Positions 8,535 through 17,766 of a stretch of 46,788 nucleotides of DNA are shown here, one piece after another. Origin of the DNA: Prosthecobacter sp. (lineage in GTDB: Bacteria > Verrucomicrobiota > Verrucomicrobiia > Verrucomicrobiales > Verrucomicrobiaceae). The position numbers were made by a program, and so were the translations under genes. The notes under the pieces are model-generated. The model did no database searches. It was not told the origin of the DNA and saw only the letters and a list, made by a program, of their open reading frames with translations. The DNA is taken from assembly GCA_030833205.1 (NCBI GenBank), contig JAURHS010000009.1, positions 1 through 46,788 on the forward strand. Reading direction: 5' to 3'. Each line of letters begins with the position of its first letter. Position 1 is the first letter of the stretch.

Positions 8535-9767
8535 TCAGGCGGCCTTGCCATCAAGGCCGAAGGCGCTGTGCACGACTTGCGCAGCCTTTTCGATGTCGCT
8601 CTCAGCGACAATGACGGCCGTCTTGATCTCGCTGGTGGAGATCATGAGAATGTTGACCGAGGCGGCGGCCAGGGCGCCGAACATCTTGGCGGCAACGCCA
8701 CTGTGGCTGCGCATGCCGATCCCGACCACGCTGAGCTTGGCCACGCCGCTTTCCGTGCGCAGGGTGGCCTTGCCACCAAGGCTGGGCAGGACGGCGCGCA
8801 GGGCGGCCTCCGCCTTGGGCAGGTCGGCAGCGGAGAGGGTGAAGGAGATGTCCGTGACACCGTCGGTGGAGACATTCTGCACGATCATGTCCACGACGAC
8901 ATTGGCGCTGGCGATGGCACCGAAGATGGCGGAGGAGATGCCGGGGCGATCGGGCACATCATCAATGGTCACCTTGGCCTGAGCGCGTTCGAGACTGACG
9001 CCGCGGACGACCACGGATTCCATGCCGGGAGTTTCTTCTTTCACGAGGGTGCCTGGGTTTTGGTTCATGCTGCTGCGGACTTCAAAACGAACGCCGAATT
9101 TTTTGGCGAACTCCACACTGCGACTTTGCATGACCTTGCTGCCGCTGGAAGCCATCTCCAGCATTTCGTCGTAGCTGATCTCCGGGATCTTGGTGGCGCT
9201 GCGCACCACGCGCGGGTCACAGGTGTAGACGCCGTCAACATCGGTGTAGATCTGGCAGAGGTCGGCCTTGATGGCTGCGGCCATGGCAATGGCGGTCAGG
9301 TCGGAGCCGCCGCGACCCAGGGTGGTGATCTCACCGCTGGCTGTCTCGCCCTGAAAGCCGGCGAGCATGATGATGTTGCCCTCGTCGAGAAGCCGATGCA
9401 CGGCATCCGGGGTGATGTTGACGATGCGGGCCTTGGTGTGGACGCGGTCGGTGGAAATGCCGGCCTGGGCGCCAGTCAGGGAGACCGCCTTGCCGCCCAG
9501 GGCATTGATGGCCATGGCGGTGAGGGCAATGGTGGTCTGCTCCCCGGTGGAGAGCAACACATCCATTTCGCGTTCGCTGGGTTCCTGCTCGGGGGAGACC
9601 TCGCGGGCGAGGCGGATCAGGGAGTCGGTCACGCCAGACATGGCGGAGACCACGGCCACAACCTGATGGCCCTCGCGCTGGGTCTGAAGGATGCGGGCGG
9701 CGCAATTGCGGATGCGCTCCGGGTTACCCACGGAGGTGCCACCATATTTCTGAACGATCAGGGCCAT
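8535..9767 (-). CDS. lysC: Aspartate kinase
   Basis: A 410-residue aspartokinase: phosphorylates L-aspartate, the first step towards lysine, threonine and methionine. The N-terminus carries the kinase signature VQKYGGTSVGNPERI with K7. The catalytic domain runs to about residue 245 (including GRGGSDLTA and YTDVDGVYTCDPR), and two ACT domains follow (about 265-335 and 345-405), as expected for allosteric control by lysine and/or threonine. The ATG at 9767 follows a pyrimidine-rich leader; the upstream frame to 9812 adds nothing conserved. With dapL about 1.5 kb away, the lysine pathway is partly clustered here. It is not fused to homoserine dehydrogenase. The symbol lysC is used for a mono-functional enzyme; 'ask' would be equivalent. 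Confidence 0.95.
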   Translation of the reverse strand: MALIVQKYGGTSVGNPERIRNCAARILQTQREGHQVVAVVSAMSGVTDSLIRLAREVSPEQEPSEREMDVLLSTGEQTTIALTAMAINALGGKAVSLTGAQAGISTDRVHTKARIVNITPDAVHRLLDEGNIIMLAGFQGETASGEITTLGRGGSDLTAIAMAAAIKADLCQIYTDVDGVYTCDPRVVRSATKIPEISYDEMLEMASSGSKVMQSRSVEFAKKFGVRFEVRSSMNQNPGTLVKEETPGMESVVVRGVSLERAQAKVTIDDVPDRPGISSAIFGAIASANVVVDMIVQNVSTDGVTDISFTLSAADLPKAEAALRAVLPSLGGKATLRTESGVAKLSVVGIGMRSHSGVAAKMFGALAAASVNILMISTSEIKTAVIVAESDIEKAAQVVHSAFGLDGKAA

Positions 9768-9879
9768 GAAAAAGCAGGGCGGCGATGATGCCACAGCCTG
9801 TTGCCGGGGCAAGGATGGAATTGCGAAAACTCGGTTCCTCGCCGAGGATCAAACTGGGTCCCGTTTTGGAGCCCCCGCC

Positions 9880-10767
9880 ATGCCCATCAGCGAACGCGAC
9901 TTCATGCAGCGCCCCGACCTCTCCCGAGGTCAACCCGCGGACGCTCTGAAGTGGCTCATGGGCCTGAACATCGCTGTGTTTGTCGCTCAGTACGGCTTTG
10001 GTTTGGCGGCCTCGCGCGTGGAGGGCTTTGCCTTTCAGCCCTGGGGAGGACTGACCCTAGAGGGCCTGCGACAGGGGCATCTCTGGCTGTTGCTTAGCCA
10101 TGCCTTTGTGCACGGCAGCCTTGGCCATGTGCTCCTGAATTTGATGATGTTGCACTTTGGAGGGGGGCGCCTGCAGCGACTGGTGGGCCCGCAGGGCTTG
10201 TTGCAGGTCTATGTTCTGGGGGCCCTCTTCGGTGGCTTGCTCGAATCGGCGGTAGGCGCCATGATCGGGGAGGAGGCCTACCTGATTGGGGCCTCGGCTG
10301 CCGTGATGGCAACGCTCCTGGCTCTCGCAGTCCTAGAACCAGTGGAGCAAGTGCAATTGTTGCTGCTGTTTGTCATTCCTGTGCGCTTTAGCATGCGCGG
10401 TTTGGGGCGATTTTTAACACTCACCAGCCTGGGCATGGGCTTGCTGGGCCTGTTCGGGAGTGAATACTCCCTGGTCAACTTGGGCGGGGCGCGGGTGGCT
10501 GAATTCGCGCACTTCGGGGGCTGTGTGGCAGGCTGGCTTTGGGCGCGGCGCTGGCTTCAAGCGTCCAAACGGAATGGGGCCCCCTTCCTGCGCCCCCGAC
10601 CAGAGGCCGTGGCCAGCCCCCAGCCCGAGCCCATGAACGCCCAGCGCTCGTTGCGCGAGGAAGTGGACCAGATTCTCGAGCAGATCAATGCCCACGGCCT
10701 ACAGAGCTTGAGCGCGGAGCAGCGGCGCACTCTGGAGCTGGCCAGCCAATTGTGGCGGGACCGCTAG
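9880..10767 (+). CDS. Rhomboid family intramembrane serine protease
   Basis: A 295-residue multi-pass inner-membrane protein. The rhomboid core is clear: H83-x3-N87 (GHVLLNL) in the second helix, the nucleophile S139 in GASA within YLIGASAAVMA, and the general base H211 in FAHFGG of the last core helix. These suggest an active protease that cuts transmembrane substrates. The usual GASG motif is GASA here. The C-terminal 65 residues are cytosol-like and polar, with a short helix-forming tail (REEVDQILEQINAHG). The ATG at 9880 was chosen because the upstream frame overlaps the divergent lysC start. Substrates cannot be inferred. Confidence 0.88.
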   Translation: MPISERDFMQRPDLSRGQPADALKWLMGLNIAVFVAQYGFGLAASRVEGFAFQPWGGLTLEGLRQGHLWLLLSHAFVHGSLGHVLLNLMMLHFGGGRLQRLVGPQGLLQVYVLGALFGGLLESAVGAMIGEEAYLIGASAAVMATLLALAVLEPVEQVQLLLLFVIPVRFSMRGLGRFLTLTSLGMGLLGLFGSEYSLVNLGGARVAEFAHFGGCVAGWLWARRWLQASKRNGAPFLRPRPEAVASPQPEPMNAQRSLREEVDQILEQINAHGLQSLSAEQRRTLELASQLWRDR

Positions 10768-10839
10768 AGGCCCGCTGCCCACTGCACCGAGACCAACCGT
10801 CGCCAAGCGCCTGGGGCCTCGATGGGCGGGGCTTGGGAA

Positions 10840-10867
10840 CTGTCCCCTACCCCGGTGGCCGGGACAG
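10840..10867. terminator. GC-rich hairpin between convergent genes, possible terminator
   Basis: CTGTCCC (10840-10846) pairs with GGGACAG (10861-10867), a perfect 7-bp stem around a 14-base loop. It lies between the convergent stops of the rhomboid (10767) and glutaredoxin (10885) genes. There is no T-run on either strand, so intrinsic termination is uncertain. Confidence 0.3.
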
Positions 10868-10884
10868 GAGGGATGGCGCGGAGA

Positions 10885-11247
10885 TCAGACCAGCTTGATC
10901 TTGGCGCTTGGCGGCAACTGCCCTGCCGCCATGGCGGCGTGCTGGGCGTCACTGCAGGCGCTGTTGATGGGAGCATCAGGGGCCTGCTCGTTGGCACCAA
11001 CAAGGCCCTGGGACAGAAGGTAGCGCTCCACTTCCTCGCCGCTGACATCGGCGAGCATCTCGCCGTTGACGATGACGCAGGGGCTCAGGGGTTGGCCGCT
11101 TTTTTGCTCCATCTCCCAGCGAAAGGCAGGGTTTTTGATGATGTCCTTTTCCTCGTAGGCCAGTGCGTACTTGCGCATGATGGCGCGCACGCCTTCGCTC
11201 CAGCCGCAGTAGGTTTTGAGGTAGGCAGTGATGGTGGGGGCACTCAT
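10885..11247 (-). CDS. Glutaredoxin-like protein with CGWS active site
   Basis: A 120-residue thioredoxin-fold protein. The active-site motif is C14-G-W-S17 at the start of helix 1, so it is a monothiol type. The cis-proline region is LSPC (P56-C57) instead of the common TVP, and it is followed by a DVSGEEVERYL segment typical of the glutaredoxin C-terminal half. A tail of about 35 residues beyond the fold contains another Cys (NSACSD). Cytoplasmic by lack of a signal. Possible roles are glutathione-dependent thiol exchange or Fe-S handling, but CGWS differs from both CPYC and CGFS classes, so function is open. It lies 63 bases downstream of dapL on the same strand and may be co-transcribed. 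Its ATG follows a C-rich leader. Confidence 0.85.
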   Translation of the reverse strand: MSAPTITAYLKTYCGWSEGVRAIMRKYALAYEEKDIIKNPAFRWEMEQKSGQPLSPCVIVNGEMLADVSGEEVERYLLSQGLVGANEQAPDAPINSACSDAQHAAMAAGQLPPSAKIKLV

Positions 11248-11310
11248 GGGGTGTTTGGGCGGGGTTCGGGTGGAATTACGCGGGTCAGGGGCTTGAAAGC
11301 TGCGCTGAAA

Positions 11311-12543
11311 TCAAAGGGCGGCGATGCGGCGGCAGACTTCCTCGACATTGGCGCGGCTGTTGAAGGCGCTGATGCGGAAGTAGCCCTCACCAGCGCGGCC
11401 GAAGCCGCTGCCCGGAGTGATGACCACATTGGCCTGATTGAGCATGCGGTCGAACATCTCCCAACTGCTGAGGCCGCCGGGCGTGCCCACCCAGACATAC
11501 GGCGCGTTCTGGCCGCCGAAGACCGGCAGACCGACCTTGCGGCAGGCCTCAACCAGCAACGCGGCATTGCCCATGTAATGCTCGATGAGAGCGGCCACCT
11601 CGGCCTTGCCTTCTGGGCTGTAAACAGCCTCGGCGCCGCGCTGCACGATGTAGCTGGTGCCGTTGAACTTGGTGCTGTGACGACGCGACCACAGCGGATG
11701 AATGGCCTGAGTGCCGCCATCGCGGGTCTTGCCCTTGAGGCCCTTGGGAATCACCACAAAGGCGCAGCGAACGCCGGTGAATCCGCCGTTTTTTGAGAAG
11801 CTGCGGAACTCAATGGCGCAGTCGCGCGCACCGGGGATTTCAAAGATGGAGCGCGGCAGCGAGGGGTCCTTGATGTAGGCCTCGTAGGCAGCGTCGTAGA
11901 GCAACAGGGCCTTGTGCTTGAGGGCATATTGCACCCAGGCCTCAAGCTGTGCCCGCGTGGCCACGGCGCCCGTCGGGTTGTTGGGGTAGCAAAGGTACAC
12001 CAGGTCCACCGGCTCGCTGGGGATGTCGGCGACAAAACCGTTCTCAGGCGTGCACTTGAGGTAGTGCAACCCCGCGTAAGCACCGCTTTCATCAGCATCG
12101 CCGGTGTTGCCCGCCATCACATTGGTGTCCACATACACGGGATACACAGGATCGGTGATGGCGATGCGGTTGCCCGCCCCAAAGATGTCGAGAATGTTGC
12201 CAGTGTCGCACTTGCTGCCATCGGAGATGAAGATTTCATCGGCCTCGACCTCGATGCCACGGGACTTGAAATCGTTCTGGGCAATGGCCTGGCGCAGGAA
12301 CTCGTAGCCCTGCTCTGGGCCGTAACCGCGGAAGCTCTCGCGCTGCCCCAGTTCATCAACGGCAGCGTGCATGGCCTTGAGCACGGCTGAGGGCAAGGCC
12401 TCAGTGACATCGCCGATGCCGCAGCGGATCAGGCGCTTGGCGGCCTCAGGGTTGGCTTGGTTGAAGGCGGTGACACGGCGGGCAATCTCGGGGAACAGGT
12501 AGCCTGCCTTGAGCTTGTTGTAGTTTTCGTTGATGTAGGCCAT
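11311..12543 (-). CDS. dapL: LL-diaminopimelate aminotransferase
   Basis: A 410-residue class I/II fold aminotransferase that converts tetrahydrodipicolinate directly to LL-diaminopimelate with glutamate as donor, bypassing the succinylase and acetylase branches. The N-terminus ([17 protein letters not shown]) and [13 protein letters not shown] are hallmark DapL sequences. The PLP lysine is K251 in [10 protein letters not shown], and YPNNPTGA (about 186-193) binds the cofactor. Full length for the family. DapL is typical of Chlamydiae, Verrucomicrobia, cyanobacteria and plants, which agrees with the lineage indicated by the rest of the window. The product feeds lysine and peptidoglycan synthesis; lysC is nearby. 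Confidence 0.96.
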   Translation of the reverse strand: MAYINENYNKLKAGYLFPEIARRVTAFNQANPEAAKRLIRCGIGDVTEALPSAVLKAMHAAVDELGQRESFRGYGPEQGYEFLRQAIAQNDFKSRGIEVEADEIFISDGSKCDTGNILDIFGAGNRIAITDPVYPVYVDTNVMAGNTGDADESGAYAGLHYLKCTPENGFVADIPSEPVDLVYLCYPNNPTGAVATRAQLEAWVQYALKHKALLLYDAAYEAYIKDPSLPRSIFEIPGARDCAIEFRSFSKNGGFTGVRCAFVVIPKGLKGKTRDGGTQAIHPLWSRRHSTKFNGTSYIVQRGAEAVYSPEGKAEVAALIEHYMGNAALLVEACRKVGLPVFGGQNAPYVWVGTPGGLSSWEMFDRMLNQANVVITPGSGFGRAGEGYFRISAFNSRANVEEVCRRIAAL

Positions 12544-12646
12544 GAGCTTGGGAAGAGGCCCATCATGGCGCAGGATCGGCCTCTGACAACTGCCGTTGTG
12601 GGGCAGTCATCACGCCCATTGAGTCAAGCCCGCAAGCTCCTGGCAA

Positions 12647-14971
12647 TCAGGGTTTCCAGTGTTGCAGGGCCTGTCCCGTGCTGCTGTCATAGACCCAAAG
12701 CTGACCGTCCTCGGCCCCGGCAGCGAAGGCCTCGCCCAGCCTGCTGGCCCCCAAAGCCTGCAAAAACAGCCCTGCAGAAGCCGGGCCCTTGGACTCCGCG
12801 CCCTCGCTGCTGAAGAGCCGCAGCTTGCCGTCCCCAGCGGCCGTGGCCAATACATCGCCCTGCCCCAGGTAGCGCAGGCCGGTGACCTCCTTGTCCCAGC
12901 CCTCGACATTGCGTCGGCGTTCGGCCAACGACCAATCCCAAATCTTGACCACAAGATCGGCGCCACTGCTGGCCAGCAGTTTGCCGTCACTGCGCCAGGA
13001 CACTGAGAGCACATGATGGGTGTGCCCCTCGAGCACCTTGATCTGACGGCCATCGCTGAGCTGCGTGATGCGCAGCGCCTTGTCCGCGCCGCCACTGGCC
13101 AAGAGCTTGCCATCGGGCGAGAAGGCCAGGCTCAACACGCTGTCCACATGACGCTCGTCCCAGCGCTGCAGCAGCTTGCCGCTTTGCCAGTCCCAGAGTG
13201 AAATGTCGCCGCTGCGCGAGGGTTCCCCGCTGCCCACCGCCAACACCTTGCCATCCGAAGAGAGGGCAAGGGCATTGACGCGGTCCACCACCACCGGCTG
13301 AGGCTTGGCACCAAACTGCCTGATCAGAGTCCAGGAAGCGGCCAGAGGCGAAGACAATTCCCAGGCCTGCGCGGCAGCATCGCCCACACGGATTGAGCCG
13401 GGTTTTGAGCTGCAATCCAGGACCAGCTTTTGCAAATCGGACTTGGGCAGACTGAGTTGCGCAAAGGGCCTTCCGCTGGCCGTGGACCAGCAGCAGAGCT
13501 TGTCGCTCTTGGAAAGCCAGCCGACCACAAAGCTGCCATCAGCCGCAAAGGCCAGGGCTCCCAACAAAGGCAGGGCCGTGGCCTGCTGCTTTTGCCGCGC
13601 CGCCACCGCGGCCGCCTGCTCCTTGCTGAGGGCTGCCGCCTTCACCGAGGCGGCGGCGGCTTCGGCCTTGGCTTTGTCCGCGACGACGATGGCCTGATTG
13701 ACCCGGGTGATTTCCTCCTTGGCGTCCACCAAGGCGTCCTCGGCCCGCTTCAGGCCTTCCTGAGCCAGCTTCAAATCGCTCTGCGCCTTGGTTTGTTTGT
13801 CCTTGGCGGCAGTCTCTTTTTTCTTGCTGGCCTCATCGGGCTTGGCGGGCACCGGCAGTGCCTTGAGTTCCTTGTCGGCGGAGGCGGCGGCCGTTTGTTT
13901 GGCCAGCAGATCTTTCTTGGCATCGGCCAAGGTCTTGTTGCCTGCCGCAAGCAACTCATTGGCCTTCTTGAGGCGGGCCGCCAAGTCTGTGGATTCCTTC
14001 TCCGCCCGCCGCTGCATCTCCGCAGCCCAAGAGGCATCGACGGCAGCGCGTGCGGCCTTGGCGCGCAGATCAAGACTGCCGCGCTGAAATGCCCAGTCTT
14101 CCTGAATCTCCAGCAGCATCTTGCCGCTGGCCACTTCCCAAAGACGCAACCGCTGATTGGCACCAGCCGTGGCCAGGCGGCTGCCATCGGCGCTGAGTGC
14201 GGCGGCGGAAATTGCCGCTCCATGCTTGAAGCTCTTGCCCGCGTGCTTCACCTCGTCGCCGCTGATGTCTGGTGCCTTGGCTTGCAGCACGGACTTCGGA
14301 TCAATCATTGCCGTCTTGGGTTGAGCCAATTGCCAGACCTTGACCTCGCCATAACCTCCGCTGACCAAGCTGCCATCAGGCGTGAATTGCAAAGCCTGCA
14401 CCACATCACCGTGGGCCACCGGGCCCAGGGATTTCAGCGCTGGATCGGCAAGCAAGGCCACCTGCGCGCCAGTGGCGCTGTGATGCACCCGCACCTGGTT
14501 GCCGCGCGCCGCGGCCGTCCATTGACCGTCATCGCTCATCGCCACAGCCAGCACCGGCCCGAAGCTTGCCGGCATGGCCTCCCAGGCCACCTCGCGCTGA
14601 ACCTTGGCCCCCTGATGGGCGCCCTCGTCAATCCATCGCCTGAGCAGGGCCAGCTCGGTCTCATCCAGAGGGCGCGCGCCGACCTTGTTGCCCTTGGGCG
14701 GCATCTCGCTGTCCCACTTCCCTGCAGCAGCCAAAAACACCAGGCTCTTGTCGCCCTTGCCGGGCTCCAGCGCCGCACCACTGTCACCTCCCTTGAGCAT
14801 CAGGGCCGTGCTCTCCATGTTCAAGCCGCCCTTGGTGGTGGTCTTGTTGTGGCAGGACAGGCAGTTGTCCTTGAGGATGGGCAGAAGCTCCTTCTCGTAG
14901 GCGATGGGCGCACCCCGCAGCGTGGGAGCCAAGGCCAGAAGAGCAATGAGGGTTGGGGCTGAGCGATCCAT
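12647..14971 (-). CDS. Secreted cytochrome c (PSCyt1) - WD40 repeat protein with internal coiled coil
   Basis: A 774-residue exported protein of a type common in Planctomycetes and Verrucomicrobia. After a short signal peptide (ending near LRGAP) comes a PSCyt1 haem domain with C37-L-S-C40-H41, then the MPPKGNKVG... segment that normally supplies the axial Met. A WD40 beta-propeller follows but is split. Early blades cover about residues 130-300. About 170 residues of Ala/Lys/Glu-rich, heptad-like sequence (about 300-470) form a predicted coiled coil. Later blades occupy 490-774, with repeats such as LAFSPDGKLLASGGADKALRI and SVSWRSDGKLLASSGADLVVKIWD. The ATG at 14971 is preferred to a TTG three codons upstream. 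It is divergent from uvrD; dapL lies 100 bases downstream. Biochemical role unknown. Confidence 0.9.
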   Translation of the reverse strand: MDRSAPTLIALLALAPTLRGAPIAYEKELLPILKDNCLSCHNKTTTKGGLNMESTALMLKGGDSGAALEPGKGDKSLVFLAAAGKWDSEMPPKGNKVGARPLDETELALLRRWIDEGAHQGAKVQREVAWEAMPASFGPVLAVAMSDDGQWTAAARGNQVRVHHSATGAQVALLADPALKSLGPVAHGDVVQALQFTPDGSLVSGGYGEVKVWQLAQPKTAMIDPKSVLQAKAPDISGDEVKHAGKSFKHGAAISAAALSADGSRLATAGANQRLRLWEVASGKMLLEIQEDWAFQRGSLDLRAKAARAAVDASWAAEMQRRAEKESTDLAARLKKANELLAAGNKTLADAKKDLLAKQTAAASADKELKALPVPAKPDEASKKKETAAKDKQTKAQSDLKLAQEGLKRAEDALVDAKEEITRVNQAIVVADKAKAEAAAASVKAAALSKEQAAAVAARQKQQATALPLLGALAFAADGSFVVGWLSKSDKLCCWSTASGRPFAQLSLPKSDLQKLVLDCSSKPGSIRVGDAAAQAWELSSPLAASWTLIRQFGAKPQPVVVDRVNALALSSDGKVLAVGSGEPSRSGDISLWDWQSGKLLQRWDERHVDSVLSLAFSPDGKLLASGGADKALRITQLSDGRQIKVLEGHTHHVLSVSWRSDGKLLASSGADLVVKIWDWSLAERRRNVEGWDKEVTGLRYLGQGDVLATAAGDGKLRLFSSEGAESKGPASAGLFLQALGASRLGEAFAAGAEDGQLWVYDSSTGQALQHWKP

Positions 14972-15051
14972 GGGCGCCAAAACCTACGGCTGGCAGGGCG
15001 ACCTTGTTGCGACCGCGGCCCAGAGAATTGCTGACGATAAAAATCCTTCCC

Positions 15052-15064
15052 TGCGCATTGCGCA
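15052..15064. repeat. Tandem TGCGCA palindromes in the WD40/uvrD divergent promoter region
   Basis: Two copies of the self-complementary hexamer TGCGCA (15052-15057 and 15059-15064) are separated by one T, 48 bases upstream of the helicase start. They sit inside the 140-base divergent intergenic region. This could be a regulator site, but no known operator is matched. Confidence 0.3.
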
Positions 15065-15111
15065 TAAGCACTTGCACAAGGCCGTAGTCTGGCCATGCAG
15101 AGGGCCCCGAA

Positions 15112-17124
15112 ATGAGCGGATTTACCGGCACCCTGAACCCACCCCAGCGCCAGGCGGCCACCCACTTGGAGGGGCCCCTGCTCATCTTGGCTGGTGCAGG
15201 CACCGGCAAGACGCGCGTGATCACCGCGCGCATCGCCTACATGATCAACGAGGGCATTGCCCCGGAGAACATTCTGGCCGTGACCTTCACCAACAAGGCC
15301 GCCGCAGAAATGCGGGAACGCGTGCTGGGCATGTGCCGAGGCGACTCCGGCAAAAAGGTGGTCATGGGCACCTTCCACAGCTTTTGCGCACGGCTGTTGC
15401 GCGAGCACGCCGAGGCCGCTGGTTACAAAAAGAATTTTGTCATCTACTCGCAAAGCGAGCAGATTACCCTGGTCAAACGCGTGCTCAAGGACCTGCTGGT
15501 GCGCGAGGAGACGCTTGATCCCTTCGCGGCTCTGGCACGCATCAGCAAGGCCAAGAACGACGACGCTGAACCCGGTGACTCCAGCAAGGACCTCTTCGCC
15601 GCCATCGCCGAGCGCTACCAATCCCAACTGCGCGCCCTCAACGCGGTGGACTTCGACGATCTGCTGCTGCTGAGCGTGCACCTGCTGGAGCGCGATGCCC
15701 AGGTGCGCCACAGCCTGCAACAACGCCATCGCTTCGTGATGGTGGACGAGTTCCAGGACACCAACTCCCTGCAGATGCGTCTGCTGCGCGCCCTGGTGGC
15801 GCCGCCCTACAACATCGCGGTGGTGGGCGATGACGACCAATCCATCTACGGCTGGCGCGGGGCCGAAATCACCAACATCACCCAATTCGAGAGCTTCTTC
15901 CCCAACCCAAAGGTGGTGAAGCTCGAGGAAAACTATCGCAGCACTCAGGCCATTTTGCACACGGCCAACAGCCTCATCCGCAACAACGCCGGCCGCCGGC
16001 CAAAGTCGCTGTGGACCAGTCAACAGGGCCGCCAGCCCGAGCCGGTGCGGCTGATTGCCGTGCAGGATGAAAAACAGGAGGCCGAGATGATCGTCGGTGA
16101 GATCGAGCGCGATCACCACGCCCTCAAGAGGCCACTGGAGTCCTACGCCATCCTGCTGCGCACCAATGAGCAAAGCCGCGTGCTGGAGCAGGCCCTGCGC
16201 GCCCATCGCCTGCCCTACCGCATCATCGGCACCCGCAGTTTCTTCGATCGCCGCGAGATCAAGGACCTGCTCGCCTACCTCGCCATTCTCAACAACCCGC
16301 ACGACGACATCGCCCTGCTGCGGGCCCTCAACACCCCGCCCCGTGGCATTGGCGAGGCCAGCGCAGAACTTGCCATCGAGCACAGCGTCAAGCGCCATCA
16401 CAGCGTGTGGGTGGCCCTTTGCGATCCGGAGTTCCTGCGGCAAATGCCGCCGCGCACCCGCAATGGCATCAGCCAGTTCACTGAGACCATCACCAAATTC
16501 AGCGCTGCGGCCAAGGCCGAAAGCGTGGACCTGGCTGTCATGTCCGAGCACCTGCTGCTTGAAATTGGCTACCGCGACTACCTCAAAAAGCAGGCCAAGA
16601 CCCCGGAGGATTACCAGGGCTGGGACAACGGCCTCAAGGAGTGCTGCAGCCAGCTCACCTCCTATCAGAAACGCAAACCCAAGGGCGGGCTTGAGGGCTT
16701 TCTCGAAGAGGTCACCCTCGACAACGACCGCGACGACAAGGACGACATCGAGAACAAGAAAGGCGTCTGCCTCATCACCCTGCATGCCAGCAAGGGGCTG
16801 GAGTTTCCCTTGGTCTACCTGCCCGGCATCGAGCAGGGCATCCTGCCGCATCGCCGCAGCTATGAGGAAGGCCGCGTGGATGAGGAGCGACGTCTGTTTT
16901 ATGTGGGCATCACCCGCGCCCGCGAGCAGTTGACCATCAGCTTTGTGCGCACCCGAACCAAATGGGGCAAACCACAAACCGAGCTACCCAGCCCCTTTCT
17001 CAAGGAGTTGGACCGCACCTACATCAAGGAAATTGATTACAGCCGGTTTCAAAATGAGCAGGTCAGCCAGGATGAGATTGGCAGCTTTTTCAGCAGCCTG
17101 AAAAACTCTCTCAACAAAGAGTAG
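15112..17124 (+). CDS. UvrD/Rep/PcrA-type ATP-dependent DNA helicase (SF1A)
   Basis: A 670-residue 3'-5' helicase with all the SF1A motifs in order: motif I AGAGTGKT (27-34), motif Ia TFTNKAAAEMRER, motif II MVDEFQDTN (about 213), motif III GDDDQSIYGWRGA, motif IV (LLRTNEQSR), motif V LHASKGLEFPLVYLPG and motif VI RRLFYVGITRAR. Length is a little short of E. coli UvrD because the C-terminal tail is brief; it ends in a Ser/Asn/Lys-rich segment. It probably acts in repair and in removing protein from DNA. Sequence alone does not separate UvrD, Rep and PcrA, so no gene symbol is given. The start at 15112 has GAGGG about 7 bases upstream. It looks like a single-gene unit. Confidence 0.93.
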   Translation: MSGFTGTLNPPQRQAATHLEGPLLILAGAGTGKTRVITARIAYMINEGIAPENILAVTFTNKAAAEMRERVLGMCRGDSGKKVVMGTFHSFCARLLREHAEAAGYKKNFVIYSQSEQITLVKRVLKDLLVREETLDPFAALARISKAKNDDAEPGDSSKDLFAAIAERYQSQLRALNAVDFDDLLLLSVHLLERDAQVRHSLQQRHRFVMVDEFQDTNSLQMRLLRALVAPPYNIAVVGDDDQSIYGWRGAEITNITQFESFFPNPKVVKLEENYRSTQAILHTANSLIRNNAGRRPKSLWTSQQGRQPEPVRLIAVQDEKQEAEMIVGEIERDHHALKRPLESYAILLRTNEQSRVLEQALRAHRLPYRIIGTRSFFDRREIKDLLAYLAILNNPHDDIALLRALNTPPRGIGEASAELAIEHSVKRHHSVWVALCDPEFLRQMPPRTRNGISQFTETITKFSAAAKAESVDLAVMSEHLLLEIGYRDYLKKQAKTPEDYQGWDNGLKECCSQLTSYQKRKPKGGLEGFLEEVTLDNDRDDKDDIENKKGVCLITLHASKGLEFPLVYLPGIEQGILPHRRSYEEGRVDEERRLFYVGITRAREQLTISFVRTRTKWGKPQTELPSPFLKELDRTYIKEIDYSRFQNEQVSQDEIGSFFSSLKNSLNKE

Positions 17125-17208
17125 GGCGGTGAGTGCGCTGTCTGACGCTCCATGAGCGGAATTTTCTTGATCCTGCTGCCATCTGTCGCACAAAGGTAGG
17201 TTGTCTCC

Positions 17209-17766
17209 ATGCTTGCGCGAACCCCCACAGTCCTGATCCTCGGTGCCGTGGTCAGCGCCCCCATCCTGATCCTCAATGAAGTGGGGCTGTTTCAGGACGC
17301 GCGAGCCTGGCTGGCACTGCGCCTGCCTGGCCTGTTGATCCTGCCCGAGGGCCAACTCACACACTCCGTTGCGCTGCAATACCTGCTGCATACCGCCCTG
17401 GCCTACGCCGGAGCTGCATTGGGAATGACCCTTGAGGCCGCCTGGAAGAAGTACCTGTTTCTGGCCGGGCTTAGCTTTCTTCTGCTCCTGCTGACTCCCA
17501 TTCTCGCCCTCAACGGGATTCTCTTCGAGCCTTTCTCGGCGATTTTGGCCGCCTCTTTCTCCATGTTGTTGGCCGTGCTGCTTTTGGAAGCTGCCAGTGG
17601 GGGACCGGACCACAGCCCAGCCTCAGTCATGGCACAGGACCCTGCCCCAACCAAGCTGCCTGCGCAGCCCGCTGAACCACTTCAGGAGTCCCCCGCGGCG
17701 GTGCTGCCGCAGATTGTGGCAAAGGCAAATTTGCCCCGCCCCACGAGCCAGGAAGAGTCCTCTTGA
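17209..17766 (+). CDS. Hypothetical multi-pass membrane protein
   Basis: A 185-residue protein with about four hydrophobic segments (roughly residues 5-22, 57-72, 80-100 and 105-127), followed by a polar, Pro/Ala-rich C-terminal tail of about 55 residues (PAPTKLPAQPAEP). It is probably an inner-membrane protein with a cytosolic or periplasmic disordered tail. No family recognised. AGGTAGG lies about 8 bases before the ATG. Its stop lies inside a hairpin that precedes the metallohydrolase gene 39 bases downstream, so the two may share a transcript. Confidence 0.6.
   Translation: MLARTPTVLILGAVVSAPILILNEVGLFQDARAWLALRLPGLLILPEGQLTHSVALQYLLHTALAYAGAALGMTLEAAWKKYLFLAGLSFLLLLLTPILALNGILFEPFSAILAASFSMLLAVLLLEAASGGPDHSPASVMAQDPAPTKLPAQPAEPLQESPAAVLPQIVAKANLPRPTSQEESS

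Noticed and set aside
14821..16977. 718-codon minus-strand frame opposite the helicase gene
   Set aside because: Antisense shadow of the SF1A helicase; no conserved motif and no plausible start.
17183..17196. Similar TGTCGCACA words at 17187 and 42218 considered as a shared regulatory motif
   Set aside because: Only two copies, in unrelated contexts; too short to support a regulator site.
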